From Dryococelus australis (taxonomy: Eukaryota > Arthropoda > Insecta > Phasmatodea > Phasmatidae), in assembly GCA_029891345.1 (NCBI GenBank), contig CM057009.1:305227166-305291165 (forward strand): a stretch of DNA of 64,000 bases. Direction: 5' to 3'. How positions within the stretch are numbered: the first letter of the stretch is position 1; every line of letters starts with the position of its first letter. The notes below the pieces were generated by a model. It was not told the origin of the DNA. It saw nothing but the letters and a program-made list of their open reading frames with translations, and did not search any database. A program made the translations under genes and the position numbers. Below are positions 58,870-64,000 of the stretch, one piece after another.

Positions 58870-59165
58870 TTGAGAAAGTGAGAGAGCTTGAGGAGGGTAT
58901 TTAGGGGGAAGTGATTTGGGCAGCCATTAACATAGAGGTCTTGAGAGCAATGTGGATGAAGTGAGGTGAGTATGGATCAGTGCCAGAATGCAAGGGCAAG
59001 GGCGGGGTAAACAGGAGATCCCTTAGAAAACCCTCCGACCAACTGCATTCTCCGGCATGATTCCCATGTGCAAATATCTGAGAGTGGCCCCATCGGGAAT
59101 CAAACCCGGTTCGCCTAGATGGGAGATTTGAGCAGTCTGACCACTACACCATCACGGTTTCCTCA
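58870..59165 (-). mobile_element. tRNA-derived SINE, copy 2
   Basis: The minus strand has A box TGGTGTAGTGG (59151-59141) and B box GGGTTTGATTCCC (59107-59095), a tRNA-like head ending GATGGGGCCA, and a body with GGAGGGTTTTCTAAGGG like the first copy. The head resembles Asp/Glu-type tRNAs but has no proper acceptor pairing, so it is not a tRNA gene. Confidence 0.78.
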
Positions 59166-61114
59166 CCCCATTTACAATGTGCTTAGTTTTTTCCTAAATA
59201 TATTGTGTATCACAAGCATTTTTATATTCATGTTAACATAAAAGTACATTTTGTTTGGTTAAATTGAACATTTTTATGTATTTCATCTATACATTACAAT
59301 ATTTCATTTATAATTAATATGAATAAAAGCTGTGACAAGTAGGTGTGCTGGTAAGGCCTAGTAAGAAATTGTTCTTATGCAAAGTGGTGTGGCATAGCTT
59401 ACTGACCGGGGGTAATGAACAGCATAACAGTGACGCGTCTGTATTACTCCCCGCAACAAGGGAGTAACCTGTGTTATTTCACCTCCAGTCACACAAATAA
59501 TAGGTCAGTGATCAAGCAGATCTCGACAACATATAACTTGCCAGACCGAAGGTGACTAACACAAGGAGTGGAACTAGTTGCGCCTGTTGGTGTTTTGTGA
59601 CAAGTTTAAAACAACATAGGCTGAGTCAATAGACAATCCTTAAAGATAATAATGCAGTCAATTATCAGCCTTGATAATACAAATTAATATTATCACTCAC
59701 TGTTAGGGGTCAAAAGTGCAAAATTTATGGAATAGTCTTAGGTTCAGGTGACTTGTAAATATACTTTATTTTTTTTTTTTTTTCTGTATAAATAGGTTTT
59801 TACATCACATGAGTATTCAATTAAAAGTTTATGACAAATGTTGGTTTCATTTTCTTTTTTTTTTATAAAACATTACTAGGAAAACATACATGATCAGTTA
59901 TACTTAATACATTGCTATTCAAAATTATCTTTTGTTTATTAAATGAGAGGTGCACCTCGTTAGTACATTTAAAAAAAAGACATTGCATGGGTATCAAGTT
60001 TTTTATAACCTAAACTTTTTTAAGATTAAATAAAATAGGATTCCTTTAATCAGTCCTTTCATCTTATAAAATATTTTCCCTTCTTTTGTTATGCATGGTT
60101 GCACTGATCAGATAATTCATTCATATGATACTTAAGTTGAGTTCAATTTTCAAAGCAGAATTTTCGAATTTGGGCAAAGAAATTATGATATATAGGGCTT
60201 TCCTGTTAAGTGGTGCCCCCGTGAATCCGTTCCATAGCAATGGGAAAGAAGTGGCACACTGCTGCATTTGGCAGTAATTCCTTGCCAACATATTTAGGCT
60301 CAGCTTTACAACATGGCAGGAAAGTGCACTGGCTCATTCACGGATGCCCTCGCCAGACTACGACACAAATTATGGACAAAATAAAGTTTCCAACCTAAAA
60401 AAATCTGTTAAAAAATCACTGGGTAAACATAGAGTAAATTAAAACTTACCTATGGTGATATTAGATGTTTTGTCACAACATTAAAAGGGTGATTTCAGCA
60501 GTTAATCAGAATATTAAAGTCACAATTTTAGTTTGTGTTGAGAAAAGGAAAGGTGTCATGTCAGCACTACTGAGCAACACACAAATGATCAATCCTCAGA
60601 ATATTGGTTTGCCGGCGTAAGTGATACTTGTGATCTCAGTTAAATCACATTGGCTAGTGATAAAATTGATTACCATTTGAAATTTTTAGGTTGCATATTT
60701 AACAGTAGCTAAGTTAATAATTATGTTAATAACATTATTATTAATAATAAAGAAGATAGCATAATTTACAATAAGTGCTGCTATCTTAAGTGGATGAGTT
60801 GAACCCAAAACATACAAAATTAATAAACACGCATTTTAAATATATCTAGAGATATTAGTATCAAACAGAACATAAACAGTGAACCACACAACACATTACT
60901 TTTAAACAATAATAAAACTTCTTATAAATGGAAAAATTAATAACATTTACTACAGATAAATTACAAAATTAAGTTTAAAAAAATAGTTGGTAGCAGATAA
61001 TTAACCAAAAATATTAAGGACAAGACTTTGCTAACAAAACAAACTTTTACCCAAAAAAGACAAACGACAAAAAAAATTAAGTAAAATGCTTACAGTGCCA
61101 CAAAATTGGCACAC
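59166..61114. other. No gene seen; probable LTR of the env-bearing element in its right part
   Basis: Contains GC-richer patches at 59400-59640 and 60180-60360 and T-runs at 59768-59783. By position, the 3' LTR of the minus-strand env element should start at 61115 and extend left; its end was not located. Confidence 0.35.
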
Positions 61115-62970
61115 ACTCCTCTCCTCAAACCAGACAATGGCCAGTCAATGATCGGGAAAAACTTAAAATAAATTAGATCATTAACTAACAATACACTAAG
61201 TTACCCCAAAAAATTATTGCAAATAACCCATTACAACACTTCAAAAATTATTTCCTTTTCTCTTGTGGAGCAGGAGCTAGAGTAACCATAAGTGTTCCTT
61301 CAGGTAAGGAAGATGAAGATGTTGTTTGTGCTGAGGAACAATTGGGAATAGACCAGAGTTTAAGCCATAGCCAAAAACAAAAGACTAAGCAGAGAACAAT
61401 AATGCTGTAAGAAACAACAATGGAAACTAGGCCAAAATTTGCAGTACTTGGTTGAGTATGTTCTAGAAGAAGGTGAAACATGTCATTTAAATTAATACCA
61501 TGTGGTTATTATGATAACATAGTGTCAATTTCTTTAATCAGGGAGCCATTAAAAGTTAGGTTAAGAAAATTTGAAAAGAGGAGAGATGTAAGGTTATGTG
61601 CAAGATTTGGAACATGAATGATGGGTAGGGAAAGGTTAATGTACATTGCTGAACTAACAGAACCAATGGTTTAGAAGTACAGACTTACTACGTCACAATG
61701 AGTATCAATAGCTAGGTATCCGCTCCCATACACAGTGAGAGAGAAAGAGGGAGTAGCATCAGTAGTAGATCTACAGAGAAGGGTGATTTCAAGAGAAAAC
61801 TGTGTAACAAATAACCAAAAAGAAGGTGTTTTCTGGAAAAAGGAAGGTCAAGGTTAGCAATAGATTAGTCACAAAAGTCCAAATAGGGTTTGCCAGAGAA
61901 AAGGTTGAATTCACAGCTATCAATATGACTGTCAAAAAATGGGGGAAAAGGAGGGCAAAGGGTGATGCCATATTTTGACACTGAACTAAAGCATTATGAT
62001 TTAGTGAAGCAAATAATTTTCTCTCTATGCTAACAACAAGGAATTCATACACAGATAACAACAAATACTGGTTAAAATTTTGTACCTGAAAGTGCAAAGG
62101 GAAAGCATGGTATCTTTCAAAAAGTCTGTCCTTGTTTGCTAATGGTATATCCACAATAACATTCAAAGATGTTTTATAAATTACAGTTTGCACTGAACTA
62201 TGCCCATAATTGATGTGCAAATTGTCAGGTGTCACAGGGGCGGCAAAGTAATTAGGTGTTGAACCTTGTTGAAGATGTTAACAAAATACACTGGATTCAG
62301 TAAAGTAGAGCTCAAAGTACTGTGAACTCTGGTTTCTGTTGCGTGTTTCAGATCAAAAATTTCCAACCTAGCATTGGACACAAATTCAGTAACATAGAGT
62401 AACATTGTATTAAGGTCAACACGAAAACTAACTAATAACATATGGTCGAACACTTCGTACAGAGTTCTGTTCATAATCACATAGAAAGTGTTATAATGTT
62501 CAAAATAGTGGTTTGCCAATACTTGAATGAATGCTCTTGGTATTTTCAAAAATCTATCTTCTATGTTACGCAGTAGAATTATGTGATTAACTAAATTGAC
62601 AGAAATTTAATCTTGATTGTTTGCGAGAGAATGTAGTCACTTTTCCAAACGGGAGAGATCTTGGCTATCGAGGGTACCAAACATAGTTTTCAAGATTTTC
62701 CCTCCTAAGTCAAAAATACTACCTTTTGCTTGGGATGCAGAAGGCAAGAGAGAGGTTAAAGCCTAAATTTCGGACTTGATCGCCTAGGAATTTTCTTTCA
62801 ATTGAGCCACTGCAAACTGGAAATTCTTATCAAAACTAGAATTCTGACTCAAGTCCCGTATTTCCTTTTCATGTAAATCAACAGTTTGAGGCATTTCCTC
62901 TAGTTCAACAGATTCCATTTGGAGTTACAGAAGATTGAAATTCAGTACAATGGAGTAGTAGCTTTTAGTG
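61115..62970 (-). mobile_element. 3' part of an env-bearing gypsy/errantivirus-like element
   Basis: The minus strand carries an env gene fossil, then a purine tract (TTTGAGGAGAGGAG, 61129-61116), then TGTGTGCCAATTTTG as probable 3' LTR start at 61115. The arrangement env-PPT-LTR is that of errantiviruses. No pol is found on the upstream side (62970-64000), so the copy is truncated or rearranged. Confidence 0.75.
61248..62960 (-). pseudogene. Errantivirus-like envelope (F-type) gene fossil
   Basis: The minus-strand order is: a helical segment (EIRDLSQNSSFDKNFQFA, about 62870), the ILKTMFGTLDS segment (about 62680) typical of insect errantivirus/baculovirus F-like env proteins, a leucine/isoleucine-rich helix, open blocks 62549-62232 and 62235-61789 (with DIPLANKDRLFERYHAFPLH), and a C-terminal transmembrane segment (SYSIIVLCLVFCFWLWL) with a short Ser/Thr-rich tail ending at 61248. 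At least two stops near 62580-62650, one near 62765 and frame changes separate the blocks. Env would mediate membrane fusion of the virion form; this copy is inactive. Confidence 0.78.
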
Positions 62971-64000
62971 AATAGAAAACCATCTTCCTTTTCAAATACA
63001 TTACCAGAATGGAGGGTTTTTATAGTTACAGGTGACTCAGACAGGCAGTAGGCACTAAGGAACACAATCAGGTACAACTACATGATTCATGGCAGTGAAC
63101 AGCAATGCAGAAAATCAGAACAGGTTCACACAGGAACTGAACATGCACTAAAACAAAAGTAGAAGAAATACCAACAACAGGGGATTCAATTCAATACCTA
63201 AATTCACTAGATAGATGTATTACATAAATTATACAAATTATAAAACAACCCAATTATATTCACCAAAATCTTGTTACAACCCATAGCTCAACAAACTGAT
63301 ACACCAATTGTAAACACACAATTTGAATGAACATTTAAATCTAGGGACCATGAATTTTTATTTATTTATATATATTTTTTTAGTATGCGTACTTTAAATG
63401 TGAAAGCCCGGGAAGTAATAAGACTTGTGGGTGATCAGTCCACAGTCTGAACCAAGCCTGGGCACACACAACAAAAAAAAATATAGGGCTAAACACAACA
63501 CACAAGCGAGTAGTGCCTTGTTTGACAGGTAGGTGCCATGCACTATTAGAACACATGTTTTTTTTTGCCACTTTACTCTGTCACTCCCAGAACAGCACAG
63601 AAAATCAATAATGTGGTTCTGTGTTATGTCCCCCAACAGCCACATTACATCAGGCTTTTAATGAAAACTATAAAAGTCATGTTTCATTACTGTGTACTAT
63701 AAGTGTAATGAGTTTGGTGCAATTCACTGTACAGGTGCAAAAGTTTTTAGAGGGAAAGAGACATACACAAACACACACAGATAGGAAGGTGATGTCCTCA
63801 GCCATATTCTTACTTCAGAAATTAGGCCTAAAATATATGTATTTTATAAGTTAGCAAAATATAAATGAAACAGTGCAATTTCATTTTGATAAAATCAATG
63901 TAGAGTTTGTAAATTGCATTTAATTGTAACATAAGTGTAATAAATATGCCATAGTAAAGTAATAATCAATTTTTCTCCAAAAAGTGTGGAAAAAGTGGGT
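62971..64000. other. No gene seen
   Basis: AT-rich. Short minus-strand ORFs at 63380-63645 match nothing recognised. Confidence 0.4.

Noticed and set aside
59072..59165. Possible tRNA gene on the minus strand
   Set aside because: A and B boxes are good but acceptor and anticodon arms do not pair; it is the head of a SINE.
63380..63645. Two overlapping minus-strand ORFs with hydrophobic segments upstream of env
   Set aside because: Checked as possible pol remnant; no integrase or RT motif found.

Overview
The window looks like nuclear DNA of an arthropod, probably an insect with a large genome (inference). It is AT-rich, has no operons, and the only host gene I can recognise is two small, well-spliced exons about 22 kb apart. 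Almost everything else is mobile-element debris: Ty3/gypsy, a Transib-type (RAG1-related) transposon, Helitrons, Tc1/mariner, hAT, Tigger/pogo, LINE fragments, tRNA-derived SINEs, MITEs and microsatellites. Elements are inserted into one another, so the order of events can be read directly.

Host gene: two plus-strand exons (16889-16968 and 39263-39425) encode consecutive pieces of the ST7 family (suppressor of tumorigenicity 7, a multi-pass membrane protein). The splice phases match. The intron between them is 22,294 bp. I found no earlier exon upstream and no later exon in the remaining 24.6 kb, so the whole window may lie inside one ST7 locus.

Layout. 1-4.7 kb: decayed gypsy element (PHD-like finger, gag, protease, RT, RNase H, integrase) ending at a purine tract. 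5.5-6.1 kb: internally deleted Tc1. 7.6-9.2 kb: Transib transposase fossil. 10.8-11.7 kb: Jockey-like LINE ORF1. 12.0-14.9 kb: minus-strand gypsy integrase split by a 1,875-bp Helitron that itself carries an RTE-like LINE tail. 16.0-16.6 kb: another Tc1. 17.8-18.2 kb: MITE. 18.5-27.5 kb: a large DNA transposon with terminal inverted repeats of over 700 bp and an unfamiliar transposase-like fossil, interrupted by a hAT, a fold-back element holding a Tigger MITE, and a Helitron. 28.1-35.0 kb: a third gypsy whose gag is interrupted by a 4,173-bp inverted-repeat element. 35.1-38.7 kb: Tc1, hAT and palindromic MITE remnants. 40.9 kb: CCCT array. 43.5-44.3 kb: Tigger/CENP-B-like transposase. 47.2-48.1 kb: a fourth gypsy integrase. 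52.7-55.4 kb: second, shorter copy of the long-TIR transposon. 55.7 and 59.1 kb: two copies of one SINE. 61.2-63.0 kb: env gene fossil of an errantivirus-like element on the minus strand.

None of the mobile-element genes looks functional; nearly all have stops and frameshifts. Element edges are approximate unless a terminal repeat or an in-frame host junction fixes them. Family names come from motif recognition by eye, not from a database search.
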